From Mastigias papua (lineage: Eukaryota; Cnidaria; Scyphozoa; Rhizostomeae; Mastigiidae), in assembly GCA_964019165.1 (NCBI GenBank), contig OZ025273.1, positions 108,501 through 172,500 of the forward strand: a DNA stretch of 64,000 nt. The letters run 5' to 3'. Under the pieces are notes generated by a model that was given only the letters and a program-made list of their open reading frames with translations, ran no database searches and was not told where the DNA came from. Of the stretch, positions 23,100 through 34,814 are shown one piece after another. Each line of letters opens with the position of its first letter. The first letter of the stretch is position 1. Made by a program: the position numbers and the translations under genes.

Positions 23100-24480
23100 G
23101 ATTTCAAATTTTACAACTACTGCAGCACTTTATGATACGCAAATACTTCCAACTTCTTCCCATAAACATATGCATGGAAATACTGTAAATCCTGCACCAC
23201 AGCGAAAGCTTCCTTCTCCATCGTAGTTCACCATCTCTACACCAGATAACGAACTTACAAATTTTTCACCATTTCCATCCTTCAGAGACAACATGGCACC
23301 TACACCTACATCGCCTGCATTGGTGTATAAAACAAACTCCCTGTCCAGAAGTGGAAACCTCAAAAACTGGATTCGACACCAACTGTGTATTCAAACTTTG
23401 GAACACTCCACCAAGCTCATATGTCCAACAAAACTTCTGTCCCTTCTTTAACAACCTATTCAATGGGGCCGTAATCTCGCTAAAACCAGACATAAAACTC
23501 CTCTAATACGATGATAAACCCAGAAGTCTTCTCAAACTGGCTTCATGAGTAGGTGGTGTATAGTCCTGAATTGCTTGCAGCTTCCCTTACTCTCATATTA
23601 TTTTCATATTTAAACCATATTTACAGTTGGTATTTACAAAAGTAATGATAAAGATACTAATTCACACCAACTATTTACAAAAGAATACACGTTACATAAA
23701 AATTAGTGGCATATTTTGCAAGTGCATTTATCACCAGCCCAGTCTCTGATCCTATTGTTGAAAGTCAAAAGTGTTGGTTCATTTTTTATCCTATCATCTA
23801 GGGGGTTCCAGAGTAGACTCCCTCCAAATGACAGCAATTCTTCCCCAAAACCCTTTGTCTTAATTTATGGAAGCGATTTTTGCCCACAGCTCTGTGTTTT
23901 TATTACTCTGCTATCAATCCTAGATCCGAAATCTCAAAACCAAAAATTTTAACGCTTGTCTCGGCAAAGAAACATTTTGAGGGCTTCAACTTTAACCTTG
24001 CATTTGTAATTGCATGAAAAACCTCTTTCAAATTTTAAAAATGCCCTTCTAAATTCTTTCCAAACACCATTACGTCATAAACATAGACAAGGCATTAATT
24101 GTTCAACAGGCCGGCCAATACACTGGTCATCAAATGCTGAAGTGTTCCAGCAGCATTGGTCAAACCAGTGCCATTCTGGTAAATTCATTAAATTGCCTAC
24201 CCCCAGGGATCACCAAGGCTATCTTTTCAATACTTGATTCCTCCATGGACACTTGTCAGTACCCGCTTGCTACATCAAGTGTAGCGAAATACTTCTAGCT
24301 AGCCAAAGCGTGAAGCAAGTAATTAATCTGCGGCAAAGGAAATTGATCCTCTACAGTAACATCACTCACTCTTCTGAAATCCACGCAGAATCCACGCACC
24401 AGGCACAATTGATCATAAGCGTGGACAAATGCATTAAGTTTGGTGTAAAAACTTTTTACATGGTCAATGCAGTTCCAGCC
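23100..24480 (-). pseudogene. Ty3/gypsy-type LTR retrotransposon pol remnant (RT-RNase H)
   Basis: On the minus strand, from about 24480 to 24190, degraded RT motifs can be read (DFRR, then FATLDVASGYWQV, then IALVIPGG). From about 23490 to 23130 come FSEITAPLNRLLKKGQKF and LLDREFVLYTNAGDVGVGAML, the RT connection and RNase H start of Ty3/gypsy pol. Motif spacing is disturbed by frameshifts and about 500 bp of unrelated sequence (23560-24000). No LTRs or integrase were found. The element is long dead. Confidence 0.8.
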
Positions 24481-27479
24481 AAAACTCTTTATACATCATG
24501 AAACTGTCTACCGCACTGTCCAAAAAGGAGTGTCATCAAAGCACCAAATCAATAATAACACATGTCCCCCTGAAATCCCTCTTTTCCGATATGCTTTCTG
24601 AGACTGATTCTCTATTCAATCTTCCTCAAACTAAACTCCACCTTTATCAAACATACCTTCTCTCTAAAGTCTCGTGGGATATAGCAATTACCAACATCTT
24701 CAAAACCTGGGTTATACAAAAAATTCATACCTTAGTTTTTCACTATATTCTTGAATGGCTCGAGCCCCCAATAAGTGCAACACAGAGTGGTATAATTCTC
24801 TTCAAATATCAGATTGGAGCAAGCATTTAACTTCCGTTAATGAAATTTTTTCCGTGCCAAACTGTTCAAACATCATAAAGCTATCTCCAAATGGCAACAT
24901 CTGATCGCTTTGCAAAAGAGACGTGAAGGGCCGAAAGTTCTTAAAGCCGTTCGAACAAAACATATTACGCGTAGGGCAGCATTTTGTCTTTTCTGCTTTA
25001 AAACTCCTACAGAGATGGCAAACTCCATAAGGTCTGGACAATCTCTAGAGTAGCATGTGCCTTGCTAAATGGAGTAACTTCCAATTGTTCCTTCTGCCTT
25101 CGCTCTCAAAGTCTCATGCATGTTGCTACAGGTTGCAAAACTTGCCTTGGCGGAGGGCGTTCTACATGGTGTCACACTTCAGCATTGGGATTTATCTTTG
25201 TGCTCGAACTGAGAGTGGGTTTGGAAACCAATCAGAATATCAGTGCACAAAGGAAAAGAGATAAATAACAATAGCTTCTCCAAACACTGAATTCTGGAAT
25301 TTCTTCTTCAATTCGTAAATCTTCCTGCTAGCTGTCTTGGCATCTTCGATCGTTACGCTAATTCGTTCATGGACGTAACAAAACACGCCTTCATTCCATC
25401 ATCAGAAACACCTCCAACGTAATTATCCGATCAACATATTCTATACTTTGTCCCTGAAAATAACTTTGACCTGTCCTGAATGATTTCATTTCCTTTAATT
25501 ATTGCCACTTGCTCTTTATGTTCCTTGGCTGGTGTATCGCTAACTTGCTGGTTTACCAAATAAACACAGAACATTTGGGGGGTATCACACCTCATATCCT
25601 CAGCACATCTACCCCTAAAAATGTTGCCTATAAGTTAACATATTGATAACGCCCCACAAGAACAATTGAAAGAAATGGTAAATCTAAAGCAATCTAAACC
25701 AATCTAAAGCGATCTAAAGCAATCTAAAGAACTCTCATTTCTAAATATGACGCAATCAACAGTATCTACACTTGCTGCAGATTGTCCCTTCTTACCTACT
25801 CAAACCAGTTAACACCTACATGTTTGCTAGTATATAATTGGCCGCTATAATAAACTCTTAACTTTCAAGAAAGATGCTTCAGTTTTCATTTCATCTGTAC
25901 ACTTTTCTAAACTCTGGGCGCTTTGAAAAGCAAACACTTTTTCCATTGCATTGCATATGCTAGCAAGAAAAGATTGTCATATCTTGAACACAGCAACTGA
26001 ACCCTAACGACAATAGCTTTTCCCAAGAGAATCCTGTAAGCATAATAAAGTGTGAAACACTCAACTACGCACTCATATATAAAAGAGTCTGATAAAAGAT
26101 ATTCTGGCATTCTGCACACTTTATTGAATGAAATGGTATGGTAAAAGAAATTTGAAAAAAGATAATCAATGATATTAATGACAAACTTTTCTACACAATG
26201 GTGAATCAACTCCTTGATGAGAAATTGGCTTGCATCTAGTAGATCTAGGAAACTCCAACACATCAGATCTGTCATCCTGTATACACATAAAACAAAGTAA
26301 GACAAAAAAATATCTTAGAGTGAAATTTTTGATCACAATACTTGTAAATACTGATACTGATAAATATGAAATGAATACTATAGGTGTCCAGTTGATTGAA
26401 ATAAAATTCTCAAATTCTGGATTCTACCTAATAAACAAAAAGAAAAGTCTCACAAGCAAATACATGACAGCATATGACATTTTCAATCTGGGAAAGATTT
26501 ATCTCTTTATTCATAAAAGATGCTTTCCTAGAGGCTTCACCCCTGGATCCCTTTCTTCTTGTAAAGATTGGTAATTAACACAACAGTTTGAGGTGCCAAA
26601 GGAGAAAATAAATCTAGAGATAAGTCTTCTTGTGTGTTAGTCCAGCAATCAAAATAACTGGCAACTCCCTACCATTTTACAATAATCATAATCCATACAC
26701 AACGGAATTATTGACAGGTCACGTAATTAATCCGAACGCATTATTTTTCGCCATTACATAATGGCCCATGCTGGACAAGACAACTACTGTAGTCATTAAT
26801 GTCAAAAGATGATATAAAATGTTGTTTCTTGATTGTGAAAACTGACCACCAAATTATAGGGTGTGGCCTTGGCACTAAAAAGGCTGTGATAAGAGCTGAC
26901 ATTTCCTTCTACATCCTCCACCCAAGCAAATTCCTAAATCCACCTCTGGGAAGCATACCCTTTCTGGCAATCTTCTTTGCAGAATTGCAATCCAAAACCG
27001 CTTTCTCTCTATAGAGACTTGTAAGATATACAGGTATCCGGATATTCCAACTCTCGCAGTTTAGCAGTGAGGCACACAGTTTCAGATCCTATCGCAAGGT
27101 CTCACAATCTAATCCTAAAATCTCCAGATTTTCCTCAATTAATGAAACTATTAATAAAAGACAACCGAAAAACCAATCTTTAGTTAGATTGTAATTGCTA
27201 TCTCAATTTCAACAAAATAACAGTTGAAACTTCACAAAATCTCACCATCATTCTCTCAGTTATCTATGTTCCAAGTGCAAAAGCATAAAAGTAATAAAGA
27301 AGAAGCTATCATGGCCAATATTTTTTTCTGCATAATTTGACTCATACAATAGGACACCATGAGCCCAGACAGATGGTCATGTGGAAATTTACTATAAACT
27401 TTTATATATGTCATGATCTGACCAAATCTCACATGCACTTCAACTACTATCATTGACTTTAACTGTGATTAAGGGCGTG
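24481..27479. other. no gene supported; may include gag/protease debris of the gypsy remnant
   Basis: This is AT-rich DNA with several open frames of 70-130 codons and no convincing motif. A minus-strand frame at 24802-25041 (MSRPYGVCHLCRSF) sits where gag or protease of the gypsy remnant would be. Short near-repeats of aatctaaagc lie at 25680-25730. A possible splice-bounded peptide at 26190-26243 is listed as a finding only. Confidence 0.3.
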
Positions 27480-28320
27480 CTATAAGTATATTTCTCGAAT
27501 CTGCTGCTTGCAAACAGAAACAACCAAATTGAATCAGAGTGTGCTTCCTTGTATGGTACAATACAAGCAAGCATGCTCTGACTCATTTACTATCACCACC
27601 AGAGTGCCACAGGGGTCAATCCTAGGCCCCCTACTATTTCTGCTACTTTTTAATGATTTAGTCGATGTGATCAAGCACGCTCACATTCTCAAATATGCAG
27701 ACGACACCGTTGTTTACATTAGTGGTAAAAATGTGAAGGATATTTCACAAACTTGCTGTCAGTCGATTTATCTTCTATTGCTAAATGGTTCAAAGAAAAC
27801 CAACTCCTTATGAATCTAAAAAAAAGGTAAGACTGAGGCCTTAATATTTGGCACTTCCAACAAAACCAAGCAAAACATCAAGGACTTTGAGAGTTATGCA
27901 AATACGTCAAAGATCTCTGTAATGAAAGAGTACAAATAACTTGGAGTGCCTGTTGATAGCTCTCTTAACATGACACCATTCTTTGACAAATGTTACAAGA
28001 AAGCATCATCACATTTGAACCTATTTGCAAAAGTAAGATACATAATGGATGTTAATGCTGCCAAGTCTATCTACCAAACCATGGTGCTGCCAGCGTTTAC
28101 ATACTGCGGATTACACCTACATTGTCTCACAGCAACACAGGAGGGTAAACTGGCCTCGCTACACAAAAGAGCAGAGCAAATAGTGAAATCCAAGGAAATT
28201 CACTCTGTCAGCAGTGCAAACCAAAAGCAAGCTTGCCAATTTGTAAAATCTTGTCTAGACGGAGATGTTATAGACCCCTGTATGATAACTACTACACTTA
28301 CTTACAAATAACTGTAGACA
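27480..28320 (+). pseudogene. LINE reverse transcriptase remnant
   Basis: The frame reads VPQGSILGPLLFLLLFNDL (motif B), then LKYADDTVVYISG (motif C, intact YADD). After a frameshift near 27800 come the thumb and C-terminal part with LGVPVDSSLNMTPFF and AKSIYQTMVLPAFTYCG. The N-terminal RT, the endonuclease and both ends are missing. It is a non-LTR RT; I do not assign a clade. Confidence 0.85.
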
Positions 28321-30900
28321 CCACATAGTTCCTTACTTTATCATTTTATTCTTTATTTACACTTATACTTTACTGGACACACACTTATAACAGCTTTAAG
28401 TAGTTGAAGTGTATATCCAATTTAAATATTTGTTCATTATTTTTATCATTATCACTATATTTATTCATGAAGCTATTGCAGCATTTGGGAAAGTGGCAGT
28501 AATTTCTATTTTGCAGGCATGCTTGTAATGAAATCAAATGTCAGCAATAAGTAAGAGAGCAATCAACTCAGCAAAATCAGATCTCATTCTTGAATTTCAA
28601 CCATCCCCCAAAAGGTACTTGTTTACATTCTGTTCCAATAGATTTCTTGATTTCTGTATAGCTAAGAATAGTGTGATCACTGTCTCGTTAGAGCAATTAG
28701 AGAAAATTGAAGTGCTCTCTCTACTTCACACTCAAAGGATCACTTTTGTTCCAAGTCAACTTATACCATCAGACTTAGTCTCACACTGAATTGCCTTATG
28801 TGAACAGCTCATGCAATAGTGGTGAAGAAGAATAAATTATGCACCTCAAGATCACTTTCAGTGAAGTTAAAGAGACCAGATTTAATTGGCTGCATCCATT
28901 GCCTCTGCCTATGAGCAACCATATATAAGTGAATCAAAGAGATAGATTTGATCATCCACAATGTATCCAGATAGGACTCACTGTCCACAGGGACATTGAC
29001 CTTTTATGCTAGTGTTGATGATCATCAGGATATTGAATATTTTCAGAATGATGTCATCAATTTTTGAATGAAGCTCTGCATCACCTATTCCTCTTGTAAG
29101 CATTGCTTGATGAGTCTGTTAGTTCTAGCAGTGTTCCCCATTGTAACTAATGATTACTTATTTCATCAATCTCACAAGTACAAAAACTGATAAAAGCAAT
29201 TCTTCTGTATTAATGGCAGGCAAAATAAGTCAAAGAGGATTTCCTGACCACATTATAAATATGTACAGCACACTTAACAAGGGCCAATTCATAGCAAGAT
29301 ATCATAAAACGTCATCAAACAGATCATATTCAGACCTATGCTCTTACAACTAGACACTCATGACCAACCAGGCAACTCCAAACCAGTTTATCATATAATA
29401 CACCTTCAATTCCACAATGGAAAATATGGAAAGAACCAGTATGGAAAGAAAGCAATGTGCACTGTATATGTCCTGTGCACAGAGCAGACAAAATGGTGCT
29501 AAAACATTATTCACATTGCCTATATTGTGCAAAAAAATCAAGCTATTAGTGCACACCAACAACTGCTGTTTGCGTTGTCCAGGGTAGAGAAACCATACAT
29601 TCTATACTGGTTTCCTGGAAGCAAAAGGTACTTTTTAAAGCAATGGTTCCAAAACTTCTCAGATTATTTTGCATGTTGGTCCCCTATAGCATAATTTTTC
29701 AAATCAGGGTCCTTTAGAGGGATCAATATAAAGTATGAAAGATATACTTTCACAATAAACAAATATAAACAGTTAAACTAGTTAATAGAGCAAGGAGCCA
29801 AAACAAGCAACAGCAACCTCTCTAGTAGTCCCCTGAAACCCGTTGAGGTCCAACACTTATGTCAGTACTGTTTTAGGATCCAACATTCAAAGTAGAAATA
29901 TATTTTCTCAGATCTGAGACCATCTGCCTTAATATTACATCATATTTGAGCTCCTGTGGGACTATAGAGGCACACCACAATATTATTATGATTAGGGTCA
30001 TTTTGAGTCAACAGGTTCCTTGATGATTAAGCAGAATTTGACTTTTCCTACCTTACTGATAATAATGTTGATCTGAATTATATTTAACAAGTTTCTAGAT
30101 AGCATTCATAAGATTGTTCTGTGAAAACAGCTAAAGGCATTCAAACTGTTTCAAAATCATATTGTTAATGAGTTAAATGCACATAAGAAAAACAACTATC
30201 GATATTTTGATGAAGACATGAATAACATGAAAGTGCTTTGGAAAGGCATAATGAATATATTGTTCTTTCAAAATCTAACAACCTTGATCCAGATTCACAT
30301 CTACTAAATAAAACAGTTCTGAAAAAATCCAGTAAAAAATAGCCAATTAATTTAATCACTTTCAATTAGTGTAGCTAAAGACATCACAAAGAAGGTGCAA
30401 AGAAATCCAAGATCTCCTCCATCTTACTAAAAATAATCTTATTGAGAATTGGTTCTTCATTTCTCAGTGTTAAATGAGCTATCAGATGTTATTAAGTTGT
30501 AGTGGACTTTGAAACTTAGGCTATTTCTCACTCAATGCCAATTTTCTTTCTTTCATTCATTCACATTCCTGAATCATACAACATGGATATCATCTTGAAT
30601 CACTCCTGTCATTACACACCAGTCATTCCCATCTGCTGTCCTCTATGCAATCATGGCCATGCAAAGATATTCAGTAAACAACTAACAACCATTGAACCCA
30701 TCCAGTACACAATTCATGTTTATTTTGGGTTGTTCAAAGTTTATGTATATAATCATGCTATCCGTAAAGTAAAGTTTAGTCAGAGAAGAGTCAGAGTGTC
30801 ATCACTATCTACTCTCTCTCCCTCTCTCTCCATATTCTCTGCACATAAACAAATGATACAAACTCAACAATGGATCAATGAAGGATGTCAGTGAATGAAC
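28321..30900. other. no feature recognised
   Basis: AT-rich DNA with scattered short frames. The frame at 28538-28789 could be LINE-derived but has no motif. No exon-like or repeat structure is supported. Confidence 0.3.
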
Positions 30901-31990
30901 AGCAGCTTATAGGAAGCTTCTCAACTCATGTTCCTATAAAGTCTTAAACAAATGGTAAATCTAGTGGCTCAAATAGCATCCCAATTAATCTTCTGAAAAT
31001 CCTAGATCCTTACATTTCTGCTGACCTGTCCACTTTCATCAATGATTCTTCAAATCTGTTATTTTTCCAAGCAGTCTTACATATCAAAGGTGATTCCAAT
31101 AATCATCACTTTAACTTAAATCTCACAAATCTTACAAATCAGGGGTCGCAAGTTCGAATCCCACTTGGGTCAGTTATTTTCTCGCACTTTCACTTTTTTT
31201 TGTTTTACTAAACATCACGAGCCAGGAATATCACTTTCACTTTTCATGTGATTCTGATAGTTAAGAAAGGTCTCACTACAAATATATCAAATTATAGAGC
31301 AATTTCCTTTATCAATCATCAGTAAAACAATTGAAAAAATTATGGATAATCATCCTTAAAGGTTTCTGGAGGTATGTGATCTACTGTTCAACTTGCAATT
31401 TAGATTTTGTAGTGAACATTCAACTGATCATGCACTAGTATGCCTAACCAAGAATTTTGCCATGGAATAATTATTGATCTCCAAAAAGCATTCCACATTG
31501 TAAACTATAACATTCTCTTAAGTAAGTTAGAACCTTAAGAATTAGGTCACAGTTTTTTTCATTGATGTACATCATTCATTTCATTTAAGTTAAAGTGATG
31601 ATTATGGCAACCGTAAGTTGTCAATCAATGTCCATTGCAAACTACTGTAGTCTGTGATATTAAACCTGCCTTTTACATTGTCTGACTATTTCTAATCAAA
31701 TTCGTGTTATTTATATTTTATATTTATACTATCACAAACAATTTGTATCTGTAAATGGTCACTTATCTTCATCCTATAATATAAAAATGTGGTGTTCCCC
31801 AGGGAGCCATATTGGTCCCTTTGCTGTTTTGAATGTACATAAATTACCGTAGATTAAGTAGAATTCATTCAAGCTAATATCATTTTTCTTGCTTGCTGAT
31901 GATACCAATATCAACAAATTTCTCCCGGTTAGTCTATCTACTTGCACAGAGCTCCTCTTAAATTGTATATAATTTAATAGATTGATGAAT
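30900..31990 (+). pseudogene. heavily decayed LINE RT remnant
   Basis: Scattered RT words survive in shifting frames: SNYRAISFI near 31290, IIDLQKAFHIVNYNILLSKL at about 31460-31530, CGVPQGAILVPLLF at about 31790-31835 and an LADDTN-like piece near 31895. The order matches RT fingers, motif A, motif B, motif C. Many indels and stops indicate an old copy. Confidence 0.7.
31141..31172 (+). other. tRNA 3'-half-like piece with B box
   Basis: GGGGTCGCAAGTTCGAATCC followed by CACTTGGGTCA looks like a T arm with a pol III B box. No acceptor or D arm precedes it, so it is probably an old SINE shard inside the decayed LINE. Confidence 0.4.
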
Positions 31991-32545
31991 CACTGATTTA
32001 GAGCAACTAGCCAATGAACAAAAATTGATGCGCCCAGCGCTCAGCAATCTCGAAAAGAATAATGCGAGAAAGCGTAATAAGATTCTTCAACTCAGCTACT
32101 TTTTGTCTTGATAAACGAAACACACGACATCCTCTACATATGGTCTTCTTCAGCTTAGCCTTAGGCCAATTTCCTTGCACAACAACAAACAGAACAGACT
32201 CGTTTTACTTACAAATGCAATTGGCATCATTAGGAGACAAAGAAGGAAGCCAACTTTCACCTCTTTATACCTCAGAAAGACATTGTTAGCAATGCATTTT
32301 CACATACAACCAGTGCTTAGCACGTTATCTTCTGTTAGTCCTGGAACAGGTCATCATATCAAGATTATAAACAGTTAAATTGACGCATGCGTAGCAGGTT
32401 CCCAGACAAATAGTAGATGTAGAAGTAGAACGGTAGATCCAATTTCATTTTTTTAGAGATGGCAGTTTCAACACCTAGTAAAACACCACATGAAGATGGT
32501 TCTAAACAGATACATTCGGAGACTTATCTTAGACCACGAAATGGC
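31991..32545. other. no established gene; a small frame starts at 32459
   Basis: From ATG at 32459 an open frame (MAVSTPSKTPHEDGSKQ...) runs into the transposon at 32546. Across the insertion, in the empty-site arrangement, the frame would end within a few codons at the TAA near 33842. No motif is recognised. It could be a small exon or chance. Confidence 0.3.
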
Positions 32546-33822
32546 CAGGGGCGGATTCAGGGTAATGCACAAGCCTTACGTAAGGCAGTCGAATTTCGAG
32601 AAAGCTCTTCCCCAGCAGCATCGTTCAGCTCTGTGTGTACCCCCGTACTTTATTTCGTCATCACTTTTGTGCTGAGTGCTGAGAACGAATTGAGCATTCT
32701 ATATTTGGCTCATCGCTTATTGTGTCCTGAATGGTAGCCTGTCAGAATACTATTGTGCTGCGATAGGAGACAATTGCAAGGCGCTCTAAAACGATTGTGA
32801 TACAGTAGAATCTATTGTGCAGCATTACGAGTTTGATGTGCTGCACAAACTATTGTCGAGAATTTGAGATGCTGTACAATCATCTGACATTTTAGATACA
32901 AGAAAACAATCCTGAAATCAAATCACCAGTAATCCGCACTATTGTTAAGTTTTGCTGCACGATTGTCAGGTTCTGCTGCACGATTGTCAGGTTCTGCTGC
33001 ACGATTGTTAGTTGTCGCTGCACAATTGCAATTGTTTAGTTTGTTCAGATTCAGTGTCATTGGTAGCTGCTGCTTCAGACTCAGAGACGCTATTCAACAT
33101 TTTGAGGAGTCAGTTGACAAGTCTTAGGCCCTGCGTGTCTCTAGGTACAAATGTTGTTCATTCCCTCATCGAAGACAAGACCGGAAGCATATTTTCAAAG
33201 ACACTGTTCGTGGATTTCAGAACTGAGGGGCTGATCAATAATTACGTCTCGCTTTGGGGGTAGGTAGTTCTAAATGTGACTCGTGATTCTCCGTAACTGT
33301 CTGCATTTTTTAAGCATCAAATGGGAAGAAAATCATTCGTCGCACTGAGGAACAAGTAACAGAACCAAGAGATTCCGTGCTGATTGGATAAATAGCACAG
33401 CCGAACAAGGACAGTACAACCTTAAAGATTGGCAGCCCGCTTTGAACGTCATGCTATCGATGACGTCGACTTTTGTGCTGAGGAAGGGGATATTTTAGAA
33501 ATCGGTTATAAAAGTTGAATGCTTGTATTTATTAATATCGATAAGGAACCAGTTTGGACAACCGAATGCAATGATATATTTTTCATCCATATTAGACCTC
33601 TTTTTACCATTTCGTTGTTAGCACTTACTGTTGTTTCGGATGATGTCTATTGTGTGTTTCAAGAGAGAACCACTGAAAGAGAAGCAAATAATGTGAACAG
33701 CTGAAATATATGTATGATACTGACAAAACTAGGTGTGGCAACCAGCCAGCTTTGAGCCATGCCCTTGCTTAAATGTTTCCTATGTTGTGCAGCAGTCAGT
33801 TTTATTCCTGGATCCGCCCCTG
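32546..33822. mobile_element. hAT-like non-autonomous DNA transposon, 1277 bp, 5-bp target duplication
   Basis: The terminal inverted repeats CAGGGGCGGATTCAGG (left) and CAGGGGCGGATCCAGG (right, opposite strand) are flanked by ATGGC at 32541-32545 and 33823-33827. CAGGGGCGGAT-type ends are common in hAT-like elements. The 5-bp duplication rather than 8 bp suggests a hAT5-like group, if it is hAT at all. Inside are a triplicated 21-bp block (32946-33030) and no transposase. Confidence 0.75.
32946..33030. repeat. 21-bp tandem repeat, about 3.5 copies
   Basis: The unit CTGCTGCACGATTGTCAGGTT is repeated inside the hAT-like element, with related words upstream (gctgcacaa near 32840). Confidence 0.85.
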
Positions 33823-33856
33823 ATGGCGATGTAGTAGTATAAACGGAAAGCGCAGG

Positions 33857-33892
33857 TGATGCTGATGCTGATGCTGATGATGATAATGATGC

Positions 33893-33986
<94 letters not shown>
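33857..33986. repeat. (ATG)n microsatellite
   Basis: About 130 bp of ATG/GAT triplets. It resembles the 3' tail type of the LINE that ends at 40199. Open frames over it (poly-Met, poly-His) are artefacts. Confidence 0.97.
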
Positions 33987-33987
33987 A

Positions 33988-34646
33988 ATGATGGCTAGCC
34001 CATGGTTGGAGACCTCCTCGTGGTGTCAAGCGGGCGCAGAGAGACACTGCCCTTAAGTTGATAGTGATTCATTTCGCAGAGATTCAGAATTGGGGCAGAT
34101 GTTGACAACCTGTGGCAAACTGTCCAACCAGTCCCCTTCAGTGAAAGTCAGGTACAGCAGCTTCAGGCTGCAGTTCTGATAAGTAACTGTTGGGGTACCA
34201 AAGTGGATTGAGTGTAGCCGACTCAATCACCTCTTCTAAACAATTTGAAGGCGACACTGGCCCCAGGGTCAGCCTAGGCCCCGTAAGGGGCATACAGGAA
34301 AAGACGAGACAACGAGACGAGATGATGATGGCTAGCCATGGTTGAAGACCTCCTCGTGGTGGCAAGCGGGCACAGAGAGACTCTGCCCTTAAGTTGATAG
34401 TGATTCATTTCGCGAAGATTCAGAATTGGGGCAGAAGTTGACGACCTGTGGCAAACTGTCCAACCAGGCCCCTTCAGTGAAAGTCAGGTACAGCAGCTTC
34501 AGGCTGCAGCTCTCATAAGTAACTGTTGGGGTAACAGAGTGGATTGAGTGTAGCCGACTCACTGACCTCTTTTAAACAATTTGAAGGCGACACCGGCCTC
34601 AGGGTCAGCCTAGGCCCCGTAAGGGGCGTACAGGAAAAGACAGACA
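33988..34646 (+). repeat. two tandem copies of a roughly 330-bp unit
   Basis: The unit starts GCTAGCCCATGGTTGGAGAC and ends GGGGCRTACAGGAAAAGAC, here at 33988-34322 and about 34330-34646. A third copy is at 40200-40516. The copies are over 90 percent identical. Their place directly before the LINE ORF and after its (ATG)n tail suggests tandem 5' promoter units of the LINE or a SINE-like partner sharing its tail; I cannot decide which. Confidence 0.8.
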
Positions 34647-34703
<57 letters not shown>

Positions 34704-34812
34704 CATGATGATGATGATGATGATGATCATGATCATGATGATGATGATCATGATGATGATGATGATGATCATGATGATCATGATGATCATGATGATCATG
34801 ATAATGATCATG
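34647..34812. repeat. (ATG)n microsatellite with ATC variants
   Basis: About 165 bp of ATG repeats with regular gatcatgat variants. It abuts the start of the LINE ORF at 34815. Confidence 0.97.
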
Positions 34813-34814
34813 GC

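Noticed and set aside
25907..26305. 132-codon minus-strand gene
   Set aside because: The amino-acid composition is AT-driven, and only a 20-residue piece next to a splice-like site looks protein-like; kept only as a low-interest finding.
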